Source: Coprinellus micaceus
Taxonomy: Eukaryota > Basidiomycota > Agaricomycetes > Agaricales > Psathyrellaceae
NCBI GenBank assembly: GCA_951394405.1
Contig: OX596344.1
Location: 2,480,001-2,544,000 of the forward strand
Direction: 5' to 3'
DNA: 64,000 bases
The notes beneath the pieces were generated by a model, which was not told where the DNA came from, did not search any database, and worked only from the letters and a program-made list of their open reading frames with translations. Position numbers and translations under genes: made by a program. Shown here in pieces: positions 36,264 to 51,200 of the stretch. Positions within the stretch are counted from its first letter, which is position 1; every line of letters starts with the position of its first letter.

Positions 36264-39200
36264 ACGCGTCCCAGCTCTTCTCTTCCTCTTCCTCACCTTC
36301 CTTCCTTCCTTCACCTTTTCTTTATCTGATGCATGATTTCATATCCCGGGATTCATTAACACCAACCCCCACAAAGACCTCCCTGCGAGGTACCCCCTCT
36401 TCCTCTGATCTATGTCGTGTCGCTATGTAGTGAATCGTCGCGTTGGGCATCGCCAAGTTGAACCCCTGTCTGTTTCGTATATCCTGTTTGAATCTTGCTG
36501 TGAATACATATCGAACCCAATCTCTATTTGTTTTCTTACTCCCTTTGTGACCCGATATCCAAACCTCTTTCTCCATCATCCTCCCCAACAAAGGGAGTGG
36601 TTTGCTTTGACTCTCACTTCAAGCTCCGACTCCAGGCACGCTCGGTATTCCCCGGTGCCCCTAACCGTGGGCGCCTAAAACGTAAACGTGACGCGGCGTT
36701 CTTGAACTCGACCACCACCCCGCAATCGAACAGCCCCCGCGTGTCAGCCTCTCTCACAATTCGTGTCCCAGCGGCTAGTCGCCCTTTCCTCCTGCATTCT
36801 CAGGCGGACGGGATCGGACGACGGATGGAAGAGGACGACTGGGCGTAGGCGGTTCGATCGTGAATATTGGAATGTGACGCGTCGGCTAGGCTGAAGTGGA
36901 TTCATCGGGGCTCTTCTATGCGCGGTCGAGGAATGTATAAAGGTGGGGTGGGAGGGTGAAGGATTCCCCACGAAAACGCTTTCGTACGACCTCAACATGA
37001 TACTACTCCAACCTTATTCTACGTTTATCTCAGCTCAAGCTACCCAACCCAATCGTTGCATACTCCACACCCCACTCCGAGCGTCTGTGGGCCCCCCTCT
37101 GTGGCTTAGACGGCTTTGGAACCCCGTCATCACCGAGGACAAACCTGTTCGATGCTGTCTATGAAGACGGAGACGTCGTCGCTGAGGAGTCGGCACCTGA
37201 CCTACAAGTGGAACGGTCGTCGCTGCTTGGTACATGTCCCCGGCTGTATCTGTTGGGCTGGGTACGTATCTCTTCTTTGTCTTCTCTGTATAGCCTTCTG
37301 GAAGGTGGACTGGGTGTGCTGATGACGTCTTCTCTCCTACCACAGTCGAGTTCACGCCAACGAGAAGCTGCTGGGCCACGATGCGAACAGATTTATCGTG
37401 AGCCGGGTGTCGCTCCTCCACCTGACTAGCGATGCTGGTGCGCAAGAAGTCTCGAGGAGGTAGGCGTGCGAATCGATCTCCTTCTCGCAACCCGGTCCCA
37501 CGGCGTACGTTCAAATCACTATGTCGCTCATCCTATTTCTTCTCGTATTTGTGGCTGATTTCAACTCCCGTTCTCCAGAGGGTACCGGTACACGATGGCT
37601 TCCCCGCCTACCCAAAGCGCCTGGGTGCTCTGGAATCCGTATCCCCCCGTGTTCCCGTGCCTATACCCAACACATAGTGCACGCTGGCGCAGCGCGCCTC
37701 CCTCCGCGACTACGCGAGTGAGCTTTTATTTCTTGAGATAGGCACTTCGTCGTACTGACTACCACGAACTCCAACTCGAACTTGATAGGGTCGAGTGGAA
37801 AGGCCCGGGAGCTCACTCTGCGTTCGGGATTCCAGGACCGGTGACCATCTTTCAAGGAGTACGTACCATATCGACACTTGAAGAAACTGCACGAATATTG
37901 ACCATGCTCCCAACTCAGGGGATGCGAGGAAGATCGCAGTGCGGCGTGAGGTTGAAGGATGGAAGGTTCTCCACAGACTCATGCCCTCTACACGACCTGG
38001 AAGGGCAGGATCACACCCCCAAAGCCATCGGTACCGACTCGCGACGATGTCAAGCGATGCCATCACATACTCAGTGCGCCTTCGACGATGGTGAGGTGTT
38101 GGTTGAGCTCGTTAGAGGGATCCTTCCACGCCCACAGGCCACCTGCCTTTGCCCCGGCAACCACCCCGACTCCTCGTGCATTGATCAACGAGACACGTTA
38201 GGAACGGTATGCCGCTATGTTGTTCATTGAAAACAGGTGCTGACTATTCGCTTGTGGGCATACAGAACTTTCGAGAGTTTGTGGGGACGAAAGTTCACCG
38301 TTACCACTTCGACCTTAGCGGTGCAGCACATCGGGACGTTCCCCGATGATGCCACGAGCGGAGGACCTCCTGTACTCCTGCCATTCCCCAAGGACCTTGG
38401 ACAGCCTGGTCACTTAGCCCCCCAGAGCCGATTGCGGGAGACCGCGTCTCGCCCAAGCACGTTCGTCCCCTCTAACACGCGTTTAGACACCATTCTCACC
38501 TTATTTCACATACCTGTAGGTGGTGTTAGCGGAGGACCTCCGGGCTGACTCCAGGGCTTCCGGCCCGTCGACGAACTGCTCACCAAGGACGGTACCTGTG
38601 ACGAATGGCCGAACGTTGTTAAATAGAGATGCCGGTTCGCTACAGGCGGGCCAGGCCGGTTTCGGCGCACGAAGAATGGGGCTCGACTGGACAAACCGAT
38701 CCCTGCTACTGCCCATGGACCAGTGACCTACGGGGTGAGGAGCATCGTAGTGCCATCGAGCATCTGAGCGGCCTGTGCGAGCGCTCGAGAGTAAGGACAA
38801 ATGCGTAAGGTGCGTACCCAGATTGAACCTAGCTCGATCTCTAAAATACGCTTTCCTAACGCTTGATTCATTGTGCAGATGTGTCCCATCCACTTCTTCG
38901 TGCCTAGCTGCCCTTTGGGTCTCCCGGTACATGTGGAGCCTCGCTAAGAGGTTTCAAGTTCACCCAAAAGGTGGGTCTCCCCCACATTCAGCGTCCTCTT
39001 TCGCTCTGTTGACTGTTGCTTTGTGTGCCTCGATTGCCACTTCTTTAGCACGTACCGAGGTTGAGGAAAGTGGCCATGCTCGACGAATTTCGTCGGGAAT
39101 GGACTTGGCGGGGGCAGGCTTGTGGGCGGCCGCGGCTTCGGTCTCCCCACAGGGGCGATATCTCCCATCCAGGGGGCCCAATTTCACAAGAAGCGTGGAG

Positions 39201-42200
39201 GCAGTCGCACCGTGAAAGATGTTCGTGAGTATCAATCAATCCCTTCCCTATCACCTAGCACCTATCACCTAGCACTTCGCTGACTTTGTACTTCTCCCAG
39301 CCGAATAGCTCAAGCTGGTCTATATTTATGGGACGCGAGATTCGTCGAGGCTCACCCGAACGCCCCAGGTTCCCAGCCAGGATATATTTGGTTAGGGATG
39401 CCCTAGAGTGAGTACATTATTTCCACTCCCCTTTCCGGCTATGGTGGTCTGATGGACGTGGAAGGAGGGTGACCGCGGGCCTGCCTGCAACCCCACTTGT
39501 GGGGCTTGGCGAGCGCAAGAGCGCATTTCAAAATCAGGTGGTGCCCCCGCGGGTGGATCTCAGGAATCACCGACACATAGGCTTTGAGGCAGGCGTTCCC
39601 GAGTGTTATGTATGAACTCGTCATCCTGCACCCCAAACCTCCCCTGTGGAAGTGTCCTGCGGCTCCTGCCTGTATACGCGGGAGACAGAGTATGCACCCA
39701 CGCTCTATCTGGTGGCTCCGGACGGGGTCCTTCGCCAGTTCTCCGTGAGTCTCGACTCTCCCCTTCTTCCTCCCTTCACGTTCAATTCAGGTTTCCCCCA
39801 ACAGAGAAGGATAACCTCAACTCACTCCTAGTCGCGCTTTCAGATGTCGGCAGTGGTCATGGCAAAGTTGGGAGTCTGCTCAATGTCAGATTCCGATTAA
39901 GTCTATGGCACACAAGCAGTTGTACGTGTCATTAAAAATGCGATGTGTCTACCCAACGCGGCGTGAGCGCCCATCCTTACAATTTAACCTATCGATGTCT
40001 CGCCTTATCAGACTAGTACCGCATTATTCAAGCCATCTTTTATAACTTTCTATACTTGTGAGGCTGAACCTGCTACCATTGGTCTCTGGTACCTTTCCTC
40101 CCGTTGTTTGAGCGAGAACCCGCCGCCGGATGCATACTACGCCTCATCTCCCTCTAAACCAATAAATTCGGCTGTGGGTACATGTCAAACTCAGCGAATA
40201 CTCGCTTTGCTCCACTACCCATCGGGTATCCTCTTCCTATGCGATTCGCATATGCCGTGGCAGAGCGAGGAGCGTTTGTTTCGACTCCCACTGGGAACGC
40301 TCGGCATTCCCCGAGCTTCCGGCGCCTAAAACGTAAAAGTGACGCGGCGTTCTTGAACCCGCCCACCACTATGCAATCGGACTGTCCCTTCTCCTCAGCC
40401 TCCCCTTCAACACTGCGCATAGCCTGGGGTCTTGCCATTTGGCGAGTCGGCCAGGAGGAGAGATAGGAATGGCGGGTAGGCTCAGCGAGAGACGGAGACG
40501 GCCAGGCGACTACAGCCTGGTGCGACGCGTAGGCTGGGCCGAAGCGGCGTCCCCTCACCTCGTATAAAGGCGAGGCTTGAAGCTGGGGGATTCCCCACGA
40601 AAATCCTTCTGTCCAGCCCCAGCCATGCGATCTCTATACAACCATCCAGTCATCCTAGCGAAAACACATTGAAGCCAATCGTTGCATACACCATACCCCG
40701 GTCTTCGTGTCACCGGTACTTCTGCCCTTGGGATCGTCGGAAATGCCCAAGGCGCCCGCCTGAGAGGCGAAGGTCTTTCTTTAGGAAACGAGTATGGGGT
40801 GAGCGCCCCACGATAGCTCGGGCATTCTATCATCGTACTCAACAGGGGCCCTCACAGAAGGCCAGAGAAAGTCGCTGTGGCAGCCTGAGGAGTTCTGGGA
40901 CTACAGCATCCTCAACTACTTCATCCAGGGGGTGCGTATCGGATCGTATCCCACCTCCGCTCTACCTGACATGGCTCCAACTCCCAGGCGTTTGCCCTGA
41001 AAATTATTCACCTCCATGACGACGAGTTCAGCGACGCAAGATCCCTTCAAGGGCAGGGACGTTGGAAGGAGATCTACATGGCCATTTTCCACATGTTCAC
41101 GGAGCATGGTGTCGCCTTCGAACCGTCCAGTATGGACGGCGCCGACATGAAACGCTCCACCTAATGATCTGGAACGTGCTCTCCCGCCTCATCAGGGCTT
41201 TCGGGTACCAGGTATGTCCCCGCCTCAGTCCCCGGTTTCGATGTGGTTGCTCACCTGTATGGGCAGCAAGCCATCATGCTGAAGACTGAGCTTTGTCCAG
41301 TTGCTGAGCCGAGGAGGAGATGGAAAGGTGCTTCATCCTCCGTTAGGCTGGGTACGTACATTTCATGTTCTAAATGTTAGCCATTCATTAGTCGGTAGCT
41401 GGCGTCCTGACTTCTCCTTCCATGACCAGACCGCGTGAAACCCGCTACTACAGCGCTATGCAACACGGGACGGAGATCTGCCCTCCCTGGAGCAATATGT
41501 CCAACTATGAAGAGTTTTTACATTCCTTCGAGCCCCGTGTTCCGAAGTATGTAGGTCCTTGCAACCCTTATTTGTTCATTCTTCCTCTCGACTCACGCGC
41601 AAACTTGTGTTCTAGATTTTGGAGGACATTAGTCTTCCGAGACGTTTGTCGCCCGGTATCCAGCCGGCGCGTGGAACTCAAGCCGACTGCGCATGTACTT
41701 TACCAAATTACCCAAGCCATCTTTTATATGGAGTATCTAAAGGTGGAACGTGTCACTGTCAACTCGTCGTCGTGAGTGCTAAGCGGCGTGCGCCTTTTGA
41801 GAGGTGAATCGGACCAACTCGAATTCGGCGCGAATGCGAATCGCATTGCCTGGTGGGCTATTACGGGAACTTCGATGTGAGTGGCGTATTTCTGCGCAAC
41901 GATCCATTTGCTCGTGCGCCCGTATACAACGACTTGAAGTGCTGTAATTCTGCAGAGATAAGTGTTGACATCACTCTACAAATCTGTTTGTGCGATATGG
42001 TTACCCCCACCCCCATTGATGACAGCCAGAGATGCACGATCCACTCGTTGCGCATGCCAGGTCTCCCTGTGCGGGTAGTTCCCCCCATGGGCCAAAGCAT
42101 CGTGGGGGTAGGTACCGGCAGGTCCTCCTGAAGCTGGTGAGATATTGGGGACGTCTATGCATTGCATTTATATTGGAAAGCGCGTTCCATTCAGCACTAG

Positions 42201-45200
42201 AGGTAGATATACAGAAGAATATACAGAGAAATATCGTGCGAGCACCCTTTGAAACACGAGATACGATGGTGTGAGATATAGCCACGGGCCTTGAGGGGTA
42301 CATCGAGTGGTATTACATGTAGACATTGGGCTGAACCGAGAAGTCCGTACAAAGGAAAACAATGGTTTCGAAGCAAGTTGCAACAAAGCGATAAGTTAGA
42401 GCAAGTGGGGATCATATGCGAGAAAGAAATAGAGACCAGAGAGATGCTACCGGGAATTCGAATATATGTGGTACAGTCGGGAACAAGCAAAAACCACAAC
42501 TTTAGTATCTCGATAACGGCTCGTGGAAATCCTTAGATTTTTTGGGAACAGACTTATATTTCGAAAAGCGTTCAAAAAACGCACCTCCGAAGTTTTTCCC
42601 ACGCGTTTTTGGGTTTGGCCAAAATTTTGACCCCTCTGACGACTACTTAGGGTCTTGTGCAGTGTCAAAAATCCCGAGGTCATGTCAGTAGTCGCGATAT
42701 TTATCAGGGGGCTCAACATTATTCGGGTTGTTGGACAGATTCTGACGTCCCTGGCCTCTCGCAGCTGGGGCTTCCCAATCCGGACAGGACCTTCGTTCAT
42801 TTCTTTGCGCGAAAACGGCTCGTGGGGTCCTCACAAAATTTTGAGATCAGAATCTGCTTTACGAAAGGAGTCGATTGCACTATTTTTCGTGATTTTATCT
42901 GCAAAATTGGCGAACTGGCCAAAATTTGGACCCCCTCAAAGCCAAAAGCAGTGTTTTCTCGACAACGGCTCGTAGGAATTTGCTCAAACTTGGTCTATAA
43001 ACCCACCACAATGAGATCTATCGTTTCCGACAGGTTTTGGGGCCATCGTAAGTCATAAATGTAGGTCATCAAAAGTTGTGGTGTTTGCTTGTCCGCGACT
43101 GTATGTGGGTCAAAGCAAAGGGACAGGTAAATCGCAATAAATCGGGACTCGGACGATGACGTGCTTCATGTTAAACGGGGAGGCCACACATGTCTAAGCA
43201 TTGCGTGCGGCATTAGTCCTCGGCTTAGCGAGCTTGCTTCCGCCCTTCTTAGAGGTGCCTCTTGTCTTGGATGGGGCCGTCAGGGAGGACTGAGCGACCT
43301 TCTGAGCGCGAGCGCTAGCAGTAGGGCGGACCCTCGCGTCGGCGGGCGGGGTGCTGGGGGTCGCAACCAGGGCCTTCGAGGCGGTGCGGGTGATCTTGGT
43401 GGCCTTGGTGGCCGTCGCGGGCTTCCCACTCTCTTTACGAGCCTTCTTGTTGGGGTGCTGAGGCAATTCGTCCTTCTTCGCGTCGGAGGGATTGGTACGG
43501 CCCTTGTTGTTTGGCATGGTCTCCTTGATGCTTCCAGAAGACCATTTCCTCTTTAGCATCGGCGCGCGAGGGATGTGGGGCTGGAGGGTGGTGGCGCAAG
43601 CTGGGGTAGAAGGGGCTGGTACATTCGGTTCGGAGGCACCTTCAGTGGCACCGCCCCCCTCGGAAGAGGGAGCCGGGATCTCGGGCTTGGTCGAGACGAC
43701 GATCGATCCCTTTGAGGTCGCTTCGATGTCGTCGGTCGACGGAGCCTTCATTGCCGTGGTTTCAGCGCCGTGGGTAGGGAATGGCGTCCTGGACTCAGCG
43801 GGAGCCTCAGATTCCGTGTCAACCTGCTGGGATTCTTGGTTAACCCTGACCGCCTGAAGTGCAGCGGCCAAATTGCCCGCGTTCAAGTGGCGGCGAAGTC
43901 CGCCGCGAGGGTGGAGGCTATGGTGAACACGCGGGGGAGTATTGGGCCGAGTGGGGCGTTCCAGGACCGAGGCCATCGATCCATCCAGTACATCCATCAT
44001 CGGGATCGAGGGCGAATCTTCAGCGACGACGCCTTGGCCGTCATCGGCGAGTCGAAAGATACCGGCAGCCTCGCGGCGAATGCCTCCATTCCTGAACGCA
44101 GCTTGAATGCTTGTCTGGGCAGGCGCGGGCGATGGGGATCGGGTGGGAGCGTCGGTGAGAGCGAAGGAGTTCTCAGTGGTAGGTAGGGCGGAAAACGCAT
44201 CCATCGAGGCCGAGTATTTGGACATTGCTAGCGTTCGTAATCAGGACCCAGCTCGAATTTACAGAGCAAAAGCAGCTCACCGATATCAAGTAATGCGAAT
44301 AAAGATCCTGCTAATTCAAGTTGTGGGTGCTAGCTGAGAGGGAGGAGATGGTAGTGGTTTGAGATCAAGAGGCGGAAGGAAGCGCACTGGGTTTCAATGT
44401 TGGACGACCAAACACCAGGTGAAGCCATCAATCCTCCCAATCGGGCAAGTCGCCTTTGCCTTCGCTTCCTGCCGGCTTATTTGCGCGTGCTTGGGCTGGT
44501 CTCCAATTTGGCAAGTGCGCACGTGACTGAGAGGCTCGGGCTACCGACTGCTACGGAGAGTAGAAATGCCAAATCTCCCCTGCTGTGTACGGGTGCCCTC
44601 AACCTCCTTTCTCTTTCTCCGAAACTGGGCTACCGTGAGTACTGCTACTCTGAGCCCACTCTAACCCTCACGATTCCTGTCTCACAGCAGGATGCTGAAC
44701 AGACGCTCGACGGGCTTCCCTCCAAACTCCATAATCCCAGCATGAAGACCAGCTTTACTTACCCACTTTGCCTTGGTCGCCCTCCCCGAAGCCACATCCT
44801 CCTGTCCGTCCCCCATCAATCCCACAGGTCCCTTGCCCCCGACGAGTTAGAGTGCTTAGAAAGGCCAGGGTGTGTCATCGTACCTCCGTAATCTATTATA
44901 ACTTCGTCGTAAACTACAAATTGCACACAAGTCAGGCTAAGAAGGCTCAAACCGTAGGTCACAAAGCGAGCATCGTATTACACTCGCTCACCCTCACGGC
45001 TCCGTCGCCACGATCAAGGAACTCAGACCACCAACGACAATACCTCCCTCTAAATCCTCCTTCCCGTCTTCCCTTCTCGGAATATGAACTCGTGCGAGGA
45101 CCCAAACACCAGCGCCCTCTTTCAGCCTTGCACAAGACGGGTGTCCGACGTCGAAAGAAATTGCTCAACTGCGGCTTCAAGCCTCCTAACCCCCATTTCA

Positions 45201-48200
45201 CTTAGCCCTCCCTCTTGCTTCACTTTACCCCACTTGTTGAGAAACTCAGGGATTGTCGACAGGCTGAGCTGTTCCTCTGTCAAGAAGGGGAAGTGACCAA
45301 AATCAAACGCTACGACAAGTTGTGAGAGAGGAGTGTCGGGGTGGCTCTTCTTCCTCGCAGGTTTGAGGAAAGACCCCCTGACGCTGAGACGAAAGACCTC
45401 TTGAACGATTGACATATGGAGGATACGGGTCGAGGAATTGACCCATGTGAATGCGTACTGCCGCTCTGAATGCGAGGTTAGTCGGAATATGGGCGGTGGA
45501 TTTGTGTAATCGGCGTACCGATCCGCTCGTGCTTCAGCCAGGGGCAGTCTTCACGATGGCTACGATACCAATCAATCTCTTGACATTTTTCGCTGCAGTA
45601 TATGGCGGATCTACATCGAGAGCATTCCTTCTGTTGGGTCCGGCGCCGATCGAGCAGATGCGGCGGGCACTAAATGAGTCAAATAATAAGATAGAGGGTG
45701 AGAGCAGAGGTTGGAAGTGCAGTAGGGTTCCTCACCAGTATATTGTCGCATACTTTGGACATTTTGGCTTCCGACTTCACCCATCTGGTCAGACCGACAG
45801 CCCCTCTCAACATACACCAAATTGCCATCGTCCAGTGAGCCTCTCTTCCCATCAGGTTAGCCACAAGCGACTTGTCAACCGACTCTATCGCCTCTTGTAG
45901 AGCGTGAAAAGTCGACGGATAGAACCCATAGGAGGTGATCCAGACCAAGATACCCCAGCAGAGAGACCGACACTCCTCCCAAAGTTTGTCCTTGCGGTCG
46001 CGCCAGGGTACTCCAACGAGAATGTCGACAAGAACGTTGACTAAGCCACCTTCAAATAGCAGGCACATTGCGTCCAATGGCGAAGCACCTGCGAGAGAGG
46101 GCCACGACTGGATAGGCTCCAAGAGCAAAGTCAGCGAGAAGGCAAGCGCTGTGCTTTTCTGCGTCGAGGTAATGTAGCGAGTTAGAGAGCCGACGGTGGA
46201 CATCGCGAGACCAAGGAAAGACTGCTCATGGAAAGCTTGAAGAACTTCCGGAACCCCCAGGGCAAGGAATTCGTCGAAGGTCTTGAGGACCTCTCGAATG
46301 TTCTTGCCGATTATGAGGGACTCCCACTGGCGCTGCTCGCAGGCTTCCCTCATCCGCTCTAATCGCGCAACGCCAACCTCGATGAGCTTCTCGGCGACCA
46401 TGGTGTCGTTTCCATCAGGGAAGAGTTGCTTCAAGAACGCGAGTTTTGCTCCCTCGGAGGCGCTGGAGAACATTGACAAGGAATTGTTGATGCTACAGCC
46501 GTGGCATTGAGCGACTTTGACCTCCGGCTCGAGCATGAAAAAAGGCCGGCCAGCGTCCGCGTCGTATGAAAGCCAAAGCAACGCCATGAACTCTGCCGCG
46601 GTTCGAGAAGACTGGAGGGCGATCCTCATCCGAGAGTCATAGCTCAGGAGGTCACAGAGCAGCATCGCACATTGCACAATGCACAATGCACATCACGGCG
46701 GGCTTTGACTTGCTTGGTGGGGCTTCGTCGGCTGACTCGTCGCCGTCCTCCACGCCATCGGTGCTGCGTCCGTATCGGAAACAAAGAGACATCCAGGAGA
46801 TAATGCAGTCCATTCGGGGTAGCAACAGAGATATCATCGACGGCTTCAGGCTTGGTCGCTCCTCGCTCGCCTCGTGCATCGCTCCGGGATAGTGCCAGCA
46901 AAGCGGCAGTGGTGTGGTTAAACGTGTCCGCATCCAGTTCTCCTGCAGGTTGGCGCTCGAAGGTCAAGACTGACAAGATAGACTGGGTTGCGGGGAGAGC
47001 TAATCCTTTCGGCCAGTCTTGCAAGAGAGTCCAGAGGGGTTCAATTGAACCACGCCGGACATTCCGCAAGAGCTAGTTGGTAAAACATCAGGTTCATTAT
47101 CGATACAAGATGCGAGTGGAAACCTTTACATGGCTAATGTGGCCGTTCGGCCTTCGTTCCATTTAGGCGTGCCAAACTTGTTCCAGGGCGAGGTTGTGAG
47201 GAAGAGAAGGGTGCCGCTGTCGTTGGCGGCACGCGTCATGGTTGATGGAAGGTCACGCGGGTGGCGGGCGCTTATCGGACCTTTGATCGGGCAGGCTAGA
47301 AGGGCCATACGGTCGTAGGAGTAATTTATCGCGAATTGAACAGCAGGTATAGTCTAAGTAACAAGGAGGATATTCTCGACTCCCAGGATCAAGATTGGTC
47401 CAGTTAGGTTTTGATTTGAAGTTTCCAATATCCACCCAAAAATTCTGGTTGAAAGCCCGAAAGGCCGGAATGTACCATAGTTCGTCAATCTATATAGCCT
47501 AGTTGTGTTGAGGCTACACCAAGAAGTCACAGACTGCGTGCGATTCAGGCTTGGAAGGCTACGACCATGAACCAAGGTTAACTCTTTCTATCCTTCTAAA
47601 CAAGGAAAACGAGCAGATATGCGCTAATACAAGCCGCGTTGATTGATACGCGAGACGGGGAAGCTGACTTGGTAGCACAAAAGGACTGTCGACCGCAGTG
47701 TCTAAAATGGAGCACCACACACATACGTATGGGGAATTTACGAACGTCGCTTATGGAGTCCTGACGCAACTACCTACCACTGGCTCGTCGGTACCTTCAT
47801 CGGTGGTGCTCGTCCCCTTGGCACCTTCAGAGTCATCCATAATTTCTTCTTCGTCGCTCGTTTCACGCCTTACGGCCGCACCATCAGATCTGTCCCCACT
47901 CGACTCGATATCTGAACCTTCTCCCGTAGATCCGGTTCCCTTCCTTTTGCTTTCACCGCTTGATGCAAGCCCCCGCGGCGTGTGGCTTGGGTCCGCCCCA
48001 TCGCCTTCGAGTTCATAACCTCCCCTTCCCGACGTGTCCTCTGAGCATCCTTCATTCGAGTCGACACCCCCAAATAAACCGTCCCCGTCTGGTGCATATG
48101 TTCGGCCTTCTGCCCTCAATCCCTGGTCTGAACCTTCTCCACCAGTGGAGCCTTCGGTGTCGTCCCTGGAGTCGTCAGAATCCTCTCCTTCCGACCCTTC

Positions 48201-51200
48201 TGAACTGCCATCGGTGTACGTGCTATCCGAACTTTCACCCCTCGATAAATCCCCTGAATGGCCTTCCTCGAAGTCGTCGCCACGAGCCCCTTCCGCAGTC
48301 GAGCCCCGGGGGGAGGCGTTGGAAATGGCGATTTTGCGAACGGGCTCCTCCCCAGGGTTTTCCACCACCGTCGGGGCCGCATCTCTCCCCCCCTTCGCAA
48401 CATTATCCTCTACCCGTTTGACCACCTCGCCCGTAATTGGTCCTTCGCTTGCCCCACCCGCTCTTTTACTCGATTCAAACGCAACGCCAACTGCAGCAGG
48501 CTTGCTTTCGCCCGTTGCTGGACTGGCAGTGGGGACGCCGTCGGTTGTGGAAGGAAGCACTGTCCAGAATGTCGACGCCTCGTCGTCGATCACGACAATG
48601 CGATTGGTATATTGGTCGAAGAACAGATTTCCTGGCACATCTGTTGCTAGGTCATCGGCGGGGTAATCGGCAAAATGGACAGTGGGCGATGAGCTAACCT
48701 CCCCCGCTGGATCGCCAACCCACGGGTACTCAGCGAAGTACATTCGTTTGTAATTCGCAGAGGCTACCAGGCCCACAGCTCGGCTGAAGTGGAAGATATG
48801 GACATTCTCAACGCTCCCAAATCTGGCTCTGAGGACGTTTTCAACCCGAACGGCCTCCGGTGTGTAGTCGCCGATCGGGACCTCCAGAATGTAGACCTTA
48901 GACGAGGTCGGAAGTGCGATTCTGACAGTGTTGTGAAGAACGAGCGGTTGCTGTACCCCGGAAAAGGTTACGATGTCGCGTGTTGCGAGGCTCCAGATTG
49001 GCCTAACCTTTGGCGAACCATGGGCGGTGGCCTCAAGGAGCGAAACAGCTGACCGAGGGGAATCGCGCTCCCAGTTGTAGAGCGAGAATTCATCGGGGTT
49101 GCTCGCCACGAGGAGTCGGTTTCCTGGGACCAAATGGATTGACTGGACGAACGGTTGTTAAATCACGCTCCAGTTGTACGACAGGAGGTCGTACCTGTAT
49201 TTCCGTCCAGATCCGGATGCACCGGCGTGTCATGTCTACGGGCTTACGCCTACCATTCGCCTCCCGCCAATCCACAATGACCGCATGTCGATGCGTCGGA
49301 AACGCGGAATGGCTGTACGCCAGAAAGGGGCCATGGAGGCTCGCGCTGGTCAACATATCGTTTGGGTCTTCACTAAATGATGACAGGTGGTCTCCCAGGC
49401 GCAGCTCCTTCCCATGCAGCCCGTCGCAAACCAGGACGCCCCATACGTCCACATGCATCGGCTCTTCGTGCTCGTCAAGATCAGGGCCCGGGCAAGTGAG
49501 GACGGCCATATTGAATTTGGTTAGGGTGTGGGTACTCTCCGACCCCAGCGCCTCCGGTGACGTCCAGTCCAACGATATTTGCATCTGAATATCGTCGATG
49601 CCGGCATCCGGTTTCGGATTGCAGCCCTGAATGAGAAGACGAGGCTCAACGGAGGAGCTGGACTTAGAGCCCTCCGATAAGTCGAAGTACCAAACCGATC
49701 CATCGGCATAGCCAAGGATGACCCACTGACCCCCAGGTGTCATGGCAGCTGTGTCGTTGATGTAACGACGCCCACACAAGAGTTCTGTCCGAACGTCACG
49801 CTTCGTATGCCGGACTGGGTTGCTTGGCACTCTCTTTTTGTGCCATCCTCGAAGGGTACGTTCAAGGTCCCCAACGGAGGTCTCCAGCAGGGGCTTAGGT
49901 AGAAAGAATGGGGTCGGAATTGACGTCCCTAGCGCCCGGAGAAAGAGGTATCTCCACAGTTGAGGGGTTGCGCACACCCGCTTCATGGCGCGGCAGGTCT
50001 GTTGTACGATGAATATTTGCACTTATCTGAAATATTTTCGGCACTTAAGGACGTACGTGGCGAACGCTTATTACATCGTGCATGGGCAGGTGCATCGTAA
50101 TAAGCATCAAAAGCTCGCCTGGCAGGGAGAGTAACGTTGTTGGACCGCTGCGGATGGTACGCGTTCCCTAATGTCAGATGTGAGTACTGGAGACATTTTC
50201 CCCAATATATATACCTCACCTCGAGTTCTTTGAATCCCTTTGCGTCATTAGCGACTGAACTTGTGGTAAGAGAGGACATCACAGAATGAGTGAGGAGGGA
50301 GAAACGAACAAGAGCCGATAAAGCCAACCAATGATATGACATCTAGACTGGAACGACATCGGGGTTAGGGTCTCGGGAAACGCCGAACAACACTGATCTC
50401 TCGGACCAGTACTTACTCTTCAAGTTTGTCCGAAACCTTGCACACCATCGCCACTATTTCCCAAACGACCGCGCCAGCTAAAAAGAGGGGGCTCGGGAGC
50501 ATGTACATCGGATCGCAGATCGTCTCCTCAACCTTTTTCGGATGTGAATTTACATCGCAGGATTAAATAATGGATCCATCGAGAATACGAGTCCATGTCC
50601 AAAGGTTTGTCCAACTCCGTTGTCCGAGGCGAAGCTTGAAACCGGCCCTTGTGCTACCGGTTGTACATAAGGGTTGCAAGGAGAGAAATACAGCGAGAAG
50701 TTTGTTTAGATGTCCGAGGAAAGAGAAAGAAAGGCAATTAAGGCCTGGATGGCTCTCTGCCAGTGCTGAAGAACCTCCACAGGTGATCCGGAGGGGCATA
50801 AGTCTGGCCAAATTTCAGTATGGTAGAAGCACACAGAGCCCATTCACCAACGGGCACTCGTAATGGTCGTGGTTCTCACTCACCCAGAAACACAGCATCC
50901 TGAAGATCGTCTTCGCTCTGCGCATGAGCCTGGCCTCGTTTAGAGCTTGGCGTTTCTCGAACTTGGCGTCGCTCTCTCGAGGATAGCGGAGCCGCTCCGC
51001 ACGCCAATTGCCGTATAGAGGCGGTGGCTCGAAGTATGTGGTGCTCCAATCGTCTTCTTTAATATGGGAAAGACCGAAGATCCATGTATCTCCGTTGCTC
51101 AAAACCCAGGCCAAGTCGTTTCGCCTGTTCGGGTTAAATAGTCAGATATTGGATACATCTTGTTACGCAGAGGTGTCAAGGACTTACTGCGTTTTTCGCA